A DNA stretch of 64,000 nucleotides from Dichelobacter nodosus (GCF_001263335.1 NZ_LGVW01000013.1:51490-115489), one strand, 5' to 3'; shown: positions 41,192-52,760, counted from the stretch's first letter. Notes: generated by a model from the sequence alone, not told the origin. A program made the numbers and translations.

Positions 41192-42189
41192 AAAAACGGG
41201 TTTTAACCGGTATTAATACCACCGGCATTCCGCATCTTGGAAATTATGTAGGCGCAATTCGTCCTGCCATTGAAGCTGCGCACCAACAACAAGCCGGCGA
41301 ATCATTTTTATTTTTAGCCGATTTACACGCGCTCATTAAATGCCACGATCCCAAACGTATACACGATTCATCGCTCGCCATTGCCGCAACGTGGTTAGCA
41401 TTGGGATTAAATCCGGATCACGTGGTTTTTTATCGTCAATCTGATATTCCGGAAATTACGGAATTAAATTGGATTTTAAACTGCGTTTGCGCCAAAGGAT
41501 TGATGAACCGCGCGCACGCTTATAAAGCCGCGGTGGACGCAAACGCCGGCGAACAGGATCCCGATTACGGCATTTCTATGGGGTTATTTTGTTATCCGGT
41601 ATTGATGAGCGCTGATATTTTAATGTTTGGCGCCACGCACGTTCCCGTCGGACGCGATCAAATCCAACATTTGGAAATGGCGCGCGATATTGCGGCGCGG
41701 TTTAATCATCGTTATCAGCCGTTATTCGTATTGCCGGAAGCGGTAGTTGACGATAACGTTGCGCTATTAACCGGAACCGATGGGCGCAAAATGAGCAAAA
41801 GTTACGGCAACACTATTGCTTTATTTGACGACGAAAAAGCGTTGCGCAAACAAATCATGAAAATTGTGACCAATTCGCTGCCGCCGGAAGCGCCCAAAGA
41901 TCCGGACGATTCCGTTATTTTTGCGATGTATCGCGCATTTGCCGATGAAACGGCGGTAGCAGTGATGCGGCAACGTTTTCAAGACGGTATTGGTTGGGGT
42001 GATGCCAAACAAGCGTTATTTGAATGCATTAATGTGGAATTGGCGCCCGCGCGCGAACGTTATCATGAATTGCTGGCTCGTCCCGCGCAAATTGAAGATA
42101 TTTTGCAAGCCGGCGCGGCGAAAGCGAGAAAAGAAAGTACCGTTTTTATGGAGCGCATTCGTGAAGCGGTCGGTATTCGCCGTTTGTAG
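41188..42189 (+). CDS. trpS: tryptophanyl-tRNA synthetase
   Basis: The 333-residue class I synthetase charges tRNA-Trp. The HIGH-type motif is in [17 protein letters not shown] (residues 8-24) and KMSKS in [13 protein letters not shown] near residue 200. It matches the family length. The start overlaps the YciO-like gene by four bases, so they are coupled. A bidirectional terminator follows. Confidence 0.97.
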   Translation: MKKRVLTGINTTGIPHLGNYVGAIRPAIEAAHQQQAGESFLFLADLHALIKCHDPKRIHDSSLAIAATWLALGLNPDHVVFYRQSDIPEITELNWILNCVCAKGLMNRAHAYKAAVDANAGEQDPDYGISMGLFCYPVLMSADILMFGATHVPVGRDQIQHLEMARDIAARFNHRYQPLFVLPEAVVDDNVALLTGTDGRKMSKSYGNTIALFDDEKALRKQIMKIVTNSLPPEAPKDPDDSVIFAMYRAFADETAVAVMRQRFQDGIGWGDAKQALFECINVELAPARERYHELLARPAQIEDILQAGAAKARKESTVFMERIREAVGIRRL

Positions 42190-42206
42190 TTAAAAACCGT
42201 GCGCAT

Positions 42207-42235
42207 AAAAAAGACGGCATTTTGCCGTCTTTTTT
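42207..42235. terminator. bidirectional terminator between trpS and the RTX protease
   Basis: The stem GACGGCA/TGCCGTC with a TTT loop, flanked by A6 and T6, extends to AAAAAAGACGGCA/TGCCGTCTTTTTT. Confidence 0.92.
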
Positions 42236-42251
42236 GTTTTGCCGTTTGCTT

Positions 42252-45200
42252 TTATACAATGTAAATGCTTGTTTGATCGATAAAAAAGTTTTCGATGGTT
42301 GCAAAATGAATGGGGTCGGCAATACCAGAGCCATCACTGTCATAAAATAATTCGCCGCTTTCTTCGTCGTAGATTAAATAATCTTGTAAATTTTGCGTAT
42401 CTTGAGAAAGTTCTTTGAATATCTCGTGATTTAATTGCAATTTATCTCCTTTTTGGAAATCTTTAATGGTGGTGATATCGCCATCTAACGTGCAATCAAT
42501 AAAGAATTGATCATTGCCTGCACCGCCGATGAGTGTATCGTTACCACCACCGCCAATTAAAATGTCGTCGCCGTCACCACCTTCTAAAATATTGTCGCCG
42601 CTGTTGCCGAAAAGTTTATTATCCAACGCATTGCCGATGGCATTGCGCGCGCCGGTTAATAAAACGATGTGTTCAACTTTATCAGCTAAAGTGTAATCCG
42701 TAGCGCTGCTATAGACTGTATCAATGCCGCTTCCAAGCTCAATAATTTCATCGCGATTGTCGTCGACGATATAAATATCGTTACCCTCGCCGCCGCGCAA
42801 AATATCCACACCCAAACCGCCATCAAGATAATCATCGCCTTCGCCGCCATCGATTTTATCGTCGCCCGCACCGCCAAAAATCTGATTATCGGCTTTATTA
42901 CCGATTAAAACATCGTTAAACGCGGAACCTTTGAGGCGTTCGATTTGCGTATAAAAACCAATAAACGCTTGCCCTTCGGTGAAATCGCAATTGAGGATTC
43001 TGTTGAAAGTTGGAATGAAGTTGATTTTCGATTTTTCAACATTGCCGACAGCCACTGCTTCTGTTGTGATGCTATCTTTGCCTAAAAAATCATGAATATC
43101 TCGGACAAAGTTTTCCTTAACGGCAAATTTATCGAGTTTTTCACCGCTATAAATCCATGAACCGGGAGTAAGATTAACGTATACGCTGTTTTCTTCTTGC
43201 GAGGCATCAAAGGTATCAATGCCGCCACCGTCCCAAATGTAAATATCGTTATCAGCGCAGGATTGGTTAAAGGTTTTAAAAGAATAAACATCATCACCAG
43301 CGCGCGCCGTTTTGCTCACACCATAACGATAATGCAAATAAGCTAAATCAAAAATGCGGAAATCTTTAGCGCCAACAAAATCATAATTATCCTGATAGGA
43401 CATGATACTAACGCCCATGCTGTCATCTTCTTCTACTGTCAAAAATTTTTTATGCGGTGGCATATTATCTTCTTTAAACGGATGGGTGAGCCCTAAAGAA
43501 TGCAAAAGTTCATGCGCAGCGGTGAGCCAGCTGTCATACTCTGCTTCGGGAGAAGAATCTTTGAGAAAGTGTTCTTTATCCAAACAAACATCACCACCAT
43601 AAGTTGCAAAACCAGCGGCATTAATGGAAATATCAGATAGGTAATAAGAAAAAATGAGTATCGGCAATCGAATCAACTTCTTCAAACTGCAAATCAACAT
43701 AGTTTTCTAAGGTTTTTAAAGTATCGCGGATAATCTGCTTTCCTTCTGTGCTGTAGTTGATGAAATTTGAAAGCACTTCGTGACCGTAAATATTCTCATA
43801 ATTTTGTAACGCTTCATCGGGAGTTGCAAAATGAAATTTGATGACGTCCCTCTCTTCAGGTCGTGTTCCATATTCATATTGCTGCAGACGTTCGCCAATA
43901 GCAAAATCATAACCATACGTTTCGTTATAATGTTCAATATTCAATACTTGCAAAAAGTACGGCAAATCATCATAGCTATTTACTTTTTCATCGTAATGCA
44001 CCATTTCGCCGTTGCCGGCTTCAGCAACGCTATAAATCGTTTCATCACTAACGGAAATTTTATCACCGGCGGCATTATGCGCCGTTAATCGCGCAATGAC
44101 GGAGTTTGCACCTGAACGTTCTAAATCTGCCGTGCGTACGCGTACTGAAAAAGTGAAATCATCATTGACAACGGTCTGATAAGTTTTACCGCCAACGGTC
44201 ACCACAATAGCATCCTGCGTTTTTACCGCGGCGCCACTGACTTTACCGCTGATAAAAGTATCAAGATCATCATTTAATGCCGCGCTATTGACGTGATACG
44301 CGTTATCTTTTAAAGAAAGAAAATCACTTTTTAAAGTGATACGGGTATTTTCTGCCGTTAACTGTTCATCAACGGTACTAATAATCGTTATTGGCTTATT
44401 ATCTGCTGTAATTCCTTCTATATCCGTTATGGTATACGCTGGATCTGCTTCAATGGAATAGCTGATGGCTTTGCCATCTGCTGCGATTAAATCTTCTTTG
44501 GCAACGTCAACGAAAAAGGTTTGATTCTCTTCATTAATGCCGGCTTCATAAGCTTTATTGCCGATTTTTAAAGTAATCGATTTCACCATCGACACGTTGC
44601 CGCCGATTTTGTAATGTTCCGTGTTGGATAAATCGAGCGTTCCTTTAATGCGCACTTTATCTTCACCGTGATGAAAACCGATGGTGCCTTGTTGTCCAAT
44701 GGCGGTAATAGCAATTTGCGCTTGCACATCATTGGCAACGGTAAAGTTTTGTTTAACGGAAACATTACTATCACTGACTAAAACGGCAGTAATTTCTCCT
44801 TTTCCAAGCGCTGCCAGCGCGCTTCCTTCCATCGCATGCGTGAAATTTCCTTGCTCATCAACTTTAACTATGGCGATATTTTCATCGTCAAGCGTTAATC
44901 GCACTGATTCACCATTTTTAGCGCCTTTGATCTGTCCGCTGATCGTGATTTCTTGCTTCGCTTCGGTAACGTTAATGTGATTATCGCCGGTGATTTTTAA
45001 TTCAGAGGGTTGGGGTATTGGAGTAGGCTTTTTATTGTCCGGCGGAACATCAGGATTCGGTTGTGATGGAGTATCAGGATTCGGTTGTGATGGAGTGTCA
45101 GGATTCGGTTTCGGCGGCGTTTTATTTTCCGGTTTTTCTGCGTGATGATTATTTCCGGCAAGCGCCGCGCCGATGCCCAAAACGCCGATGGCAGCTGCCG

Positions 45201-45589
45201 CAATTTTTGCTGATGAATGAGTCACTTGACTGGCTGCCATATTCGTTGCCGCAGCACTTTCTTCCGCTAATGCTATCAGCGCTTGTTGATCGGCAAGTCC
45301 CGTGGCGAAAGTAGTATTTAAATCGAGTAAAGCCCAACCATCGGTAATCGGGGAATACAGCGCATAATTTTGCAAAATCAAATTTGGCGTTGCCGCCGCG
45401 CCGTCTAAATAAACTTGCAAATCATGACCATCGCTTATTACGCGCGGTTGACTGACGAGCGCACCGCGTTCATCTAATATTTGATAATGCGTATTTGCTT
45501 CAATAGGAAGCCGCAACGTTTCATGATTTTTAAGCGGAATTTTCTGGTGAAACGTATTGTTTTTAATAATATTTAAAAAAATAAGCCAT
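42252..45589 (-). pseudogene. M10 (serralysin-like) RTX metalloprotease with Ig-like domains, split by two homopolymer frameshifts
   Basis: Reading from ATG 45589 (GGAG upstream), the frame changes at an A7 run (45575-45581), then continues as a 627-residue frame (to 43633), then changes again at an A6 run (43649-43654) into a 482-residue frame ending at 42252. Joined, it gives about 1100 residues. The order is: a BapA-like N-terminal beta domain (SQPRVISDGHDLQVYLD); a small-residue-rich segment; a Pro-rich repeat; three or so Ig-like domains (SGQIKGAKNGESV, ISGKVSGAAV); a zinc protease domain with HELLHSLGLTHP and Met-turn SIMSYQD; RTX repeats (GGAGDDKIDGGEGDDYLDGG, GGDGDDILIGGGGND); and a hydrophobic C-terminal end typical of type I secretion. 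One T fewer at each tract restores the frame. Could be slippage-controlled, decayed or mis-sequenced. Confidence 0.82.
45050..45113 (-). repeat. 24-bp in-frame tandem repeat in the protease linker
   Basis: Two full units and one partial unit of a 24-base sequence encode the linker PNPDTPSQ repeated. Copy changes would keep the frame. Confidence 0.85.
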
Positions 45590-45795
45590 GGTGGTCTCCA
45601 GTTAAACGTTCAAACTGCCTTATGCGTAACGAAAAAGAAGAAATGCAATCAATTAATCTTTATAAAACGGGATATTACGTGGAAATATCGCAAAAATTTT
45701 AGAAAAAAGGTATTACGGTATTTTTACAATTATTTACAAAGAACAATAAATCTGCTCTCGTTTCAAAATATTCCGGAAACCACAATAAATAATGC

Positions 45796-45824
45796 TTGCA
45801 ATCATGCAACACAACGCCTATAAT
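45796..45824 (+). promoter_or_regulatory. tRNA-Val promoter
   Basis: TTGCAA (45796-45801), a 17-bp spacer and TATAAT (45819-45824) end 14 bp before the tRNA. Confidence 0.75.
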
Positions 45825-45838
45825 TCGCCGCCTCTTTT

Positions 45839-45915
45839 AGGCATATAGCTCAGTTGGTTAGAGCACCACCTTGACATGGTGGGGGTCGTTGGTTCGAGTC
45901 CAATTATGCCTACCA
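45839..45915 (+). tRNA. tRNA-Val (GAC anticodon)
   Basis: The acceptor stem AGGCATA/TATGCCT with discriminator A and encoded CCA spans 77 nt. The anticodon stem CCACC/GGTGG encloses TTGACAT, so the anticodon is GAC. The T-loop GGTTCGAGTCC is standard. Confidence 0.96.
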
Positions 45916-45920
45916 ATTTC

Positions 45921-45944
45921 ACCCTGACCGTTCGGGGTTTTTTT
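45921..45944 (+). terminator. terminator after tRNA-Val
   Basis: The stem ACCCTG/CGGGGT (one G-T pair) with loop ACCGTT is followed by seven T. Confidence 0.75.
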
Positions 45945-46159
45945 ATGCTTTTTCATTGCTCAATCGTCCAAAATGCATCATCAATTATTTCAGTATGTTG
46001 ACGATTACTAACGCCCGCATTTTGGCAAAAACTATCCGCGCGCGCTCAATGAATCTTTCAGCGTCTGATGAAAAAATTCACGGCGCCGATGGCACGCAAA
46101 ATAAAGTTTTTAAACGCTTTTTAAGCGCGCAAAACCACGGCATTTATACGGCAATTTTC

Positions 46160-46187
46160 TTGATTTTATCGCTAATCTGCGTATAAT
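46160..46187 (+). promoter_or_regulatory. tRNA-Leu promoter
   Basis: TTGATT (46160-46165), a 16-bp spacer and TATAAT (46182-46187) end 15 bp before the tRNA. The gap since tRNA-Val holds no gene I can support. Confidence 0.72.
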
Positions 46188-46202
46188 TTCCCGCCTTATC
46201 AC

Positions 46203-46287
46203 GCGAGAGTGGCGGAATTGGTAGACGCACTGGATTTAGATTCCAGCGGGGTGACCCGTGAGAGTTCGAGTCTCTCCTTTCGCACCA
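46203..46287 (+). tRNA. tRNA-Leu (UAG anticodon)
   Basis: The acceptor stem GCGAGAG/CTTTCGC (one wobble) with A and CCA spans 85 nt. The anticodon stem CTGGA/TCCAG encloses TTTAGAT, giving anticodon UAG. The long variable arm CGGGGTGACCCG marks it as class II. Confidence 0.96.
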
Positions 46288-46292
46288 AACTT

Positions 46293-46312
46293 GCGCCACC
46301 GGCGCTTTTTTT
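46293..46312 (+). terminator. terminator after tRNA-Leu
   Basis: The stem GCGCC/GGCGC with loop ACC is followed by seven T, 31 bp ahead of tig. Confidence 0.78.
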
Positions 46313-46342
46313 GTTTCTAACTAAAATATTATTGAGGTCAGC

Positions 46343-47662
46343 ATGGAATCTTCCATCGAGAAATTAGAAGGTCTGGCGCATAAACTGACAGTCGAAATTC
46401 CGGCTGGGGATATCGATCAGGCTGTCACCCAGCGTTTAAAAAGTTTGCGTCCGCGGTTGCGGATTGATGGTTTTCGCCCTGGAAAAGTACCGCCGCATAT
46501 CATCAAACAACGTTACGGCATCAGCGCGCGGCAAGACGTTTTGGGAGATGAGATTGACCGCAGTTATCGTGAAATTATCAGCAAAAGCGATTATGCGCCG
46601 GTCGCGCCGCCCCAAATTGAATTGATCAGCGGCTTTAAAGAAGGCGAAGCTTTGAAATTTGAAGCGATTTTTGAAGTGATGCCGGAAGTCGTCGTCAACG
46701 GTTTAGATGCTTTGGATATTACATTGCCCGATGCGCAATTAAGCGATAAAGATGTTGACGAAATGATCGACACTTTGCGCCGTCAACGCGCGAATTTCGT
46801 TGAATCCGACAAAATTGCCGGAAACGGCGATCGGTTAACGCTTGATTTTATCGGCACGTTAAACGGTGAACCTTTTGAAGGCGGCAAAGGCGAAGATTTC
46901 TGCTTTAATTTGGGCAGCGGTCAAATGTTGCCGGATTTTGAACGCGGTTTGCAAGGCATGAAAGCCGGCGAAGAAAAATCTTTTGACGTTCAATTCCCCG
47001 AAGACTATCCGAGCGAAAATTTAGCCGGTAAAACCGCGCAATTTGCTGCGACGCTGAAAAAAGTTGAAGCGATGATTTTGCCGGAAGTTGATGAAAGCTT
47101 TATCAAAGCGTTTGGCATTGCCAGCGGTGACGCCGCCGATTTTAGAAGAGCTATCCGCGACAATATGAGCCGTGAATTGGAAAAAGCAAAACGCCGGATT
47201 AAACGCGAACGTTTATTTGATGCGATTTTAGAAAAAAATGCCGATCAAATCGTGCCTAATGCTTCATTGCATCAAGAAATGGAACGTATGGCAAAAGAAT
47301 TCAATTTAGAAAAACAAATTCCGGACACAGAAAAACGTCATCAATTAATGCATCAATTATTTGAAAAAAATGCAAAACGACGGATACAGCTCGGATTATT
47401 GTTAGGCAAATTATTCGATGAGCGGCAAATTGAAATCGATCAAAGTCGCGTGCAAGAACGTTTAGAAAGCATTGCAGCGACTTATGAAGATCCAGAAGAA
47501 GTTAAAAAATGGTATCAAAACGATGAAAAATCTCGCCGCGATTTGGAAGCCGTGATTTTAGAAGAACAATTGATCGATCAATTGTATGAAAAAGCAAAAG
47601 TTTCCTACGAAACGCGCTCATTCCAAGAAATCATGGCGGTTAACGCACAAATTCACGGTTAA
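46343..47662 (+). CDS. tig: trigger factor (ribosome-bound chaperone/PPIase)
   Basis: The protein has 439 residues. The ribosome-binding domain holds the signature GFRPGKVPPHIIKQRYG (residues 43-59). The FKBP-type PPIase domain follows at about 150-245, and then the helical C-terminal arms. Trigger factor binds L23 at the tunnel exit and shields nascent chains. TGAGGT precedes the ATG. The tig-clpP-clpX-lon-hupB order downstream is the conserved gammaproteobacterial protease cluster; a terminator separates tig from clpP. Confidence 0.97.
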   Translation: MESSIEKLEGLAHKLTVEIPAGDIDQAVTQRLKSLRPRLRIDGFRPGKVPPHIIKQRYGISARQDVLGDEIDRSYREIISKSDYAPVAPPQIELISGFKEGEALKFEAIFEVMPEVVVNGLDALDITLPDAQLSDKDVDEMIDTLRRQRANFVESDKIAGNGDRLTLDFIGTLNGEPFEGGKGEDFCFNLGSGQMLPDFERGLQGMKAGEEKSFDVQFPEDYPSENLAGKTAQFAATLKKVEAMILPEVDESFIKAFGIASGDAADFRRAIRDNMSRELEKAKRRIKRERLFDAILEKNADQIVPNASLHQEMERMAKEFNLEKQIPDTEKRHQLMHQLFEKNAKRRIQLGLLLGKLFDERQIEIDQSRVQERLESIAATYEDPEEVKKWYQNDEKSRRDLEAVILEEQLIDQLYEKAKVSYETRSFQEIMAVNAQIHG

Positions 47663-47681
47663 TTTTGCATTTCTTCTTTTT

Positions 47682-47707
47682 AAGGCGGCGCTTTTGCCGC
47701 CTTTTTT
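47682..47707 (+). terminator. terminator after tig
   Basis: The stem AAGGCGGC/GCCGCCTT (47682-47689, 47696-47703) with loop GCTTTT is followed by T run. Confidence 0.9.
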
Positions 47708-47903
47708 GTCTTCCTTATTAATTTTCGTTGTGAAAAAGATGGAAAACGCAGCGGCAATTATGATTGATGCGTAACGCAAAACCACGGCAGGAAGCAAACA
47801 TCTCGCTTGCATATCCGATACAATGCCCTCATTAAGTAAATTATGTTGCTAGAAGCGTAATGATTGGCAAAGCTGTTAGTTTTTTAAGATAAAAGGAGTT
47901 GTT

Positions 47904-48515
47904 ATGGATATTATGAATAATCTTCCAATCCCTATGGTTGTGGAGCAAACGGGACGCGGCGAACGGGCGTTTGATATTTATTCGCGTTTATTAAAAGAAC
48001 GCGTGGTTTTTTTAGTCGGTGAAGTCAACGATGCTTCAGCAAATTTAGTGGTCGCGCAATTATTATTTTTAGAAGCAGAAAATCCCGATCAAGATATTCA
48101 TTTTTATATTAATTCTCCAGGCGGATCAGTCACCGCAGGCATGTCGATTTACGACACCATGCAATTTATTAAACCCGATGTTAGCACCATGGTTTTGGGG
48201 CAAGCGGCATCGATGGGCGCGGTTTTATTAGCGGCAGGCGCAGCAGGAAAACGCTATGCGTTGCCGAATTCGCGCGTGATGATTCACCAACCTTTGGGCG
48301 GCTTTCGCGGTCAAGCATCTGATATTGATATTCATGCCCGTGAAATTTTGTTTATTCGTGAACGTTTGAATCAAATTTTAGCCAAACACAGCGGTCAAGA
48401 TTTGGAAACAATCAGCCGCGATACCGAACGCGATAATTTTATGAGCGCAGAACGCGCGCAAGAATATGGTTTGGTTGATGCGATTTTAACGCATCGTGAA
48501 TCGGTTTCCGCTTAA
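47904..48515 (+). CDS. clpP: ATP-dependent Clp protease proteolytic subunit
   Basis: The 203-residue serine peptidase forms the two-ring chamber for ClpX/ClpA. The catalytic triad is S103 (GQAASMGA), H128 (MIHQPLGG) and D177 (RDTERD). AAAGGAG lies upstream of the ATG. The gap before it (47708-47903) should hold its promoter, but no strong hexamer pair stands out. clpX begins 16 bp downstream. Confidence 0.98.
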   Translation: MDIMNNLPIPMVVEQTGRGERAFDIYSRLLKERVVFLVGEVNDASANLVVAQLLFLEAENPDQDIHFYINSPGGSVTAGMSIYDTMQFIKPDVSTMVLGQAASMGAVLLAAGAAGKRYALPNSRVMIHQPLGGFRGQASDIDIHAREILFIRERLNQILAKHSGQDLETISRDTERDNFMSAERAQEYGLVDAILTHRESVSA

Positions 48516-48531
48516 AGAAAAGGAGCCAGTA

Positions 48532-49809
48532 ATGACTGAATTAATCAAATGTTCTTTTTGTGGTAAATCAGAACAAGAAGTAAACCACATTGTTGGCGGC
48601 AATGGCGTTTATATTTGCGACAGCTGCGTTGCCGGTTGCCAAAATTTGATGCAAAACCAAAATTTGACGCCCAAAGCGGATAATTCACCAAAAACCGCGG
48701 CAGATGGCGATGAAGATTTTTTCACCACCGAATTACCCACGCCGCAAGAAATTAAATCTTTTTTGGATCGTTACATTATCGGACAAGATCAGGCGAAAAA
48801 ATCGTTAGCGGTCGCCGTTTATAATCATTACAAACGCTTGCGTTTAAATCAAAATGCTGAAGATGATGATGGTATTGAAATTGCCAAAAGTAATATTTTG
48901 ATGATCGGCTCTACCGGTTCGGGAAAAACTTTGCTCGCTCAAACGTTGGCAAAATGTTTAAACGTACCGTTTGCCATTGCCGATGCTACAGCGTTAACGG
49001 AAGCCGGATATGTTGGCGATGACGTGGAAACGATTATTCAAAAATTATTGATGAATTGTGATAACGACGTCACGCAAGCCGAACGCGGCATTATCTACAT
49101 CGATGAAATCGATAAAATCGCGCGCAAAGGCGATAGCGCTTCAATTACTCGCGACGTTTCCGGTGAAGGTGTGCAACAAGCGTTACTCAAATTAGTTGAA
49201 GGCACGATTGCTGCCGTTCCGCCGCACGGTGGACGCAAACACCCGCAACAAGAAATGACACACGTAGATACGCGCAATATTCTCTTTATTTGTGGCGGCG
49301 CCTTTGATGGTTTGGAAAAAATTATCGCCAAACGTACGGATAAAGGCAGCATTGGCTTTAATGCCGCGGTACGCGGTAAAAACAGTTTGGTAGAAGGTGC
49401 GGAAGCGCAATTATTGAAACAAGTTGAGCCGGAAGATTTGGTGAAATTTGGTTTGATTCCCGAATTTGTGGGACGGCTCCCGATCGTGACTTTGCTCGAT
49501 ACTTTAGATGAATCCGCATTGGTGCGCATTTTAACGGAGCCTAAAAACGCAATCGTGCGCCAATTTAGCAAAATATTCAGTTATGAACAGGTTGATTTAG
49601 AATTTGAAGATGCCGCGCTCACTGCAATTGCGCAAAAAGCGATTGCGCGCAAAACCGGCGCCCGAGGATTGCGGTCAATCGTTGAGCAATTATTGCTAGA
49701 TACCATGTTTGAACTACCCACAACGTCAACTGATGTTGAAAAAATCGTGATCAGCGCTGAAAACGTCAATGACGGAACACAGCCGACTAAAATCATGAAA
49801 ACTGCTTAA
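48532..49809 (+). CDS. clpX: ATP-dependent Clp protease ATP-binding subunit ClpX
   Basis: The 425-residue AAA+ unfoldase feeds ClpP. The N-terminal zinc-binding domain uses C7, C10, C29 and C32 (CSFCGK, YICDSC). Walker A is GSTGSGKT, Walker [13 protein letters not shown], and the IGF loop region IGFNAAV is present for docking to ClpP. ATG 48532 is preferred, with AAGGAG upstream; the frame is open into clpP. Acts in the clpP-clpX-lon unit. Confidence 0.98.
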   Translation: MTELIKCSFCGKSEQEVNHIVGGNGVYICDSCVAGCQNLMQNQNLTPKADNSPKTAADGDEDFFTTELPTPQEIKSFLDRYIIGQDQAKKSLAVAVYNHYKRLRLNQNAEDDDGIEIAKSNILMIGSTGSGKTLLAQTLAKCLNVPFAIADATALTEAGYVGDDVETIIQKLLMNCDNDVTQAERGIIYIDEIDKIARKGDSASITRDVSGEGVQQALLKLVEGTIAAVPPHGGRKHPQQEMTHVDTRNILFICGGAFDGLEKIIAKRTDKGSIGFNAAVRGKNSLVEGAEAQLLKQVEPEDLVKFGLIPEFVGRLPIVTLLDTLDESALVRILTEPKNAIVRQFSKIFSYEQVDLEFEDAALTAIAQKAIARKTGARGLRSIVEQLLLDTMFELPTTSTDVEKIVISAENVNDGTQPTKIMKTA

Positions 49810-49822
49810 ATTTGAGGACATT

Positions 49823-52240
49823 ATGACAGACAAAATTTATCCGATTTTGCCATTACGCGATGTCGTCGTCTTTCCGCATGTGATCGTGCCATTATTTATT
49901 GGACGCGAAAAATCTATTGCGGCTTTGGATGCGGCAATGAATGGCAGTCAGGAGTTATTGTTGGTACCACAACGCGATCCGGCAATTGTTGAACCGACTT
50001 TGGCAGATTTGCATGAAATTGGTTCTTTAGGACGCATCGTGCAAATGGCGAAATTAAGCGATGGAACGGTAAAAGCGCTGGTTGAAGGACTGTACCGCGT
50101 GCATCTGGAAGCGTTAAATGACGATGAAAAAATGTTTAGCGCCAAAAAACGCAATATGCTCGAAAAAAATAGCACCAAAAGCGAAGAACATGACAGCATC
50201 GTTGAAATTCTCATTGAAGAATTCGCGAAATATTTGCGCAATCAAGAGCGCAGCGCTGATGAATTGTTAGAAACTTTGCGCGGTATTAATGATATCGGGC
50301 GCATCAGCGATACCATCGCCGCGCATATGGATTTCCGCATTGAAGAACGCGTGCATTTATTAGCGATGGAAGATGCTTATGAACGCAGTCAGCGGTTAAT
50401 GATTTTATTAGCGCAAGAGTCTGAAAAAAATGAATTAAATAAAAAAATCAAAAACCGCGTCAAACAACAAATGGAGCGCAATCAACGCGAGTATTATCTC
50501 AACGAAAAAATTAAAGCCATTCAAAAAGAACTCGGCGAGATGGACGAAGCGCAAAATGATATCGAATTGCTCGAAGCGCAAATTAAAAAAGCCAAAATGC
50601 CGGTTGACGTTGAGAAAAAAGCGCTTTCGGAACTCAATAAATTAAAACAAATGTCGGCGATGTCGTCGGAAGCAAACGTTATCCGTAATTATTTGGAATG
50701 GCTGATTGATTATCCTTGGGCAATTGAAAAACCGGCACGCTACGATCTTGAAGAAGCCGCGCGCATTTTAGACCGCGATCATTACGGTTTGGAAGATGTG
50801 AAAGAGCGCATTTTGGAATATTTAGCCGTACAAAAACGAATTAATGAACATAACCAAAAAGAAGCCGGAACCATCGGCAAAGGTCCTATTATTTGTTTGA
50901 TTGGCCCGCCGGGAGTGGGCAAAACATCGTTGGGAAAATCGATTGCGGAAGCCACGGGACGCGATTTTGACCGCATCGCTTTGGGCGGTTTGCATGATGA
51001 AGCCGAAATCCGCGGGCATCGGCGCACGTATATCGGCGCGTTACCGGGAAAAATTGTGCAGAAATTATGCAAATTGGGCAGTAATAATCCCGTTATTTTG
51101 CTCGATGAAATCGATAAAATCGGACACGATCATCATGGCGATCCCGCAGCAGCATTATTAGAAGTGCTTGATCCAGCGCAAAATCATACGTTTAACGATC
51201 ATTATCTGGAAACTGATATTGATTTATCCAATGTATTATTTATTGCCACCGCGAATACGCTCAATATTTCAGAACCGTTGCTTGATCGTATGGAAGTAAT
51301 TCGTTTGCCGGGTTATACCACGCAGGAAAAAATTCAAATTGCTAAGCGCTATATCTTGCCGCGGCAACGTAAAGAAAATGTGTTAAAAGCCAGCGAATTT
51401 AAAATTAAAAACGGCGTGTTAAATGATGTTATCGAAGATTACACGCGCGAAGCCGGCGTGCGCAATTTAGAGCGCGAAATCGGCAAATTAGCACGCAAAA
51501 GCGTGCGCCGTTTGCAGGAAGGAAAGCAAAAATCTATTTTGATTACGCCTAATAATTTAAAAGATTTTTTAGGCGTGGCGAAATATCACCGCAATGATGA
51601 AGATTTACAAGCCAAAATCGGCAGCGTTACGGGTCTTGCTTGGACATCAGTCGGCGGAGAATTGCTGCAAATTGAAGGCATTGCTTTTTCCGGAAAAGGT
51701 CGTCTAACGCATACGGGGCAATTAGGCGATGTGATGCAGGAATCGATTCGCACGGCATTATCCGTTGTGCGCAGTTATTTAGATGATTTAGATGATAATT
51801 TCCGTTTTGATGAATATGACATTCATCTGCATTTGCCCGAAGGCGCAACGCCAAAAGACGGCCCCAGCGCGGGCATTGCGATGGCAACAGCTTTATTGTC
51901 GGCTTTGAGTAAACAAGCTGTGCGTGGCGATTTGGCGATGACCGGCGAGATTACCTTACACGGAAAAGTATTAGCCATTGGCGGTTTGAAAGAAAAATTA
52001 CTGGCGGCGCAGCGGGGGCGTTTAAAAATGGTTTTAATCCCAGAAGATAATCTTAAAGATTTAGACGAAATCCCCGAAGAAGTGAAAGCGGCGCTGGAAA
52101 TTGTGCCAGTAAGCCATATTCATGAAGTTTTTGACCACGCTTTTGTTGCCGATCATGCGCCATTTAAGGCGAGAATTGAGCAAAAATCTTTGCCAACGGT
52201 GAATGCGGTAATGCATGAGACGCCGGCTGGTCGTTGCTAG
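49823..52240 (+). CDS. lon: ATP-dependent protease Lon
   Basis: The 805-residue LonA has an N-terminal substrate domain beginning [23 protein letters not shown]. The AAA+ module follows with Walker A GPPGVGKT (361-368), and the protease domain has catalytic S682 in PKDGPSAG and the matching Lys about 43 residues later. It degrades misfolded and regulatory proteins. It starts 13 bp after clpX. The usual hupB gene follows with its own promoter. Confidence 0.98.
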   Translation: MTDKIYPILPLRDVVVFPHVIVPLFIGREKSIAALDAAMNGSQELLLVPQRDPAIVEPTLADLHEIGSLGRIVQMAKLSDGTVKALVEGLYRVHLEALNDDEKMFSAKKRNMLEKNSTKSEEHDSIVEILIEEFAKYLRNQERSADELLETLRGINDIGRISDTIAAHMDFRIEERVHLLAMEDAYERSQRLMILLAQESEKNELNKKIKNRVKQQMERNQREYYLNEKIKAIQKELGEMDEAQNDIELLEAQIKKAKMPVDVEKKALSELNKLKQMSAMSSEANVIRNYLEWLIDYPWAIEKPARYDLEEAARILDRDHYGLEDVKERILEYLAVQKRINEHNQKEAGTIGKGPIICLIGPPGVGKTSLGKSIAEATGRDFDRIALGGLHDEAEIRGHRRTYIGALPGKIVQKLCKLGSNNPVILLDEIDKIGHDHHGDPAAALLEVLDPAQNHTFNDHYLETDIDLSNVLFIATANTLNISEPLLDRMEVIRLPGYTTQEKIQIAKRYILPRQRKENVLKASEFKIKNGVLNDVIEDYTREAGVRNLEREIGKLARKSVRRLQEGKQKSILITPNNLKDFLGVAKYHRNDEDLQAKIGSVTGLAWTSVGGELLQIEGIAFSGKGRLTHTGQLGDVMQESIRTALSVVRSYLDDLDDNFRFDEYDIHLHLPEGATPKDGPSAGIAMATALLSALSKQAVRGDLAMTGEITLHGKVLAIGGLKEKLLAAQRGRLKMVLIPEDNLKDLDEIPEEVKAALEIVPVSHIHEVFDHAFVADHAPFKARIEQKSLPTVNAVMHETPAGRC

Positions 52241-52341
52241 ATTTAATTTTTTATTATTTGTTTTTATTGTAAAAAAATATTTTTTGGTTTTGGGGATATT
52301 TGGTGGCGCCGCGTATTGTCATGAATTGTGAAGAAAAAAGT

Positions 52342-52370
52342 TTGACATGTGATATTGTCATCGGTAACAA
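52342..52370 (+). promoter_or_regulatory. hupB promoter
   Basis: A perfect TTGACA (52342-52347), a 17-bp spacer and TAACAA (52365-52370) precede hupB by about 60 bp. TGACA...TGTCA (52343-52347, 52356-52360) forms a small inverted repeat within it. Confidence 0.65.
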
Positions 52371-52431
52371 TTTGTGCGCGCGTGGCAACACCGCAGGATT
52401 CTCTCTTCATTCAATATAGGTACAAGGAATT

Positions 52432-52746
52432 ATGAATAAAACCGAATTAGTTGATGTCATTGCCGAAGCAGCGGGCATCACCAAAGCTCAAGCGGGCAAA
52501 GCATTGGACGCATTCACCGATTGTGTAACCGAATCTTTAGTTAAAGGCGACAAAGTAACCCTAATCGGTTTTGGTACATTTGAAACGCGTGAACGTTCTG
52601 CTCGGATTGGACATAATCCACGCACCCGCGAAAAAATTAATATTGCAGCCAGTACAACTCCAGCATTTAAAGCGGGTAAAAAACTAAAAGATGCGGTTAA
52701 CCAACCCAAAGCTGATCCAGCTAAGAAGAAGAAACCGCGTAAATAA
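52432..52746 (+). CDS. hupB: DNA-binding protein HU with basic C-terminal tail
   Basis: A 104-residue histone-like protein, about 14 longer than usual. The HU core begins [22 protein letters not shown], and the DNA-binding arm has [22 protein letters not shown]. An added tail, [14 protein letters not shown], is Lys/Pro-rich, like tails seen on some other HU proteins, and may strengthen nonspecific DNA binding. HU compacts and bends DNA. Position after lon is the conserved order. A strong terminator follows. Confidence 0.95.
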   Translation: MNKTELVDVIAEAAGITKAQAGKALDAFTDCVTESLVKGDKVTLIGFGTFETRERSARIGHNPRTREKINIAASTTPAFKAGKKLKDAVNQPKADPAKKKKPRK

Positions 52747-52760
52747 TTGTTGCCAGCGAC

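Noticed and set aside
45050..45113. Short repeats that might suggest a CRISPR array
   Set aside because: They are contiguous 24-bp in-frame units encoding a Pro-rich linker, with no spacers. No CRISPR array was seen anywhere in the window.
45557..45823. 88-codon plus-strand frame upstream of tRNA-Val
   Set aside because: It overlaps the start of the protease gene and the tRNA promoter, and its composition looks random (Lys/Asn/Ile-rich from AT bias).
45956..46186. 76-codon frame between tRNA-Val and tRNA-Leu
   Set aside because: No ribosome site or family likeness, and it covers the tRNA-Leu promoter.
52343..52360. TGACA...TGTCA inverted repeat as a dedicated operator
   Set aside because: The arms are only 5 bp and overlap the -35 box, so chance is likely.
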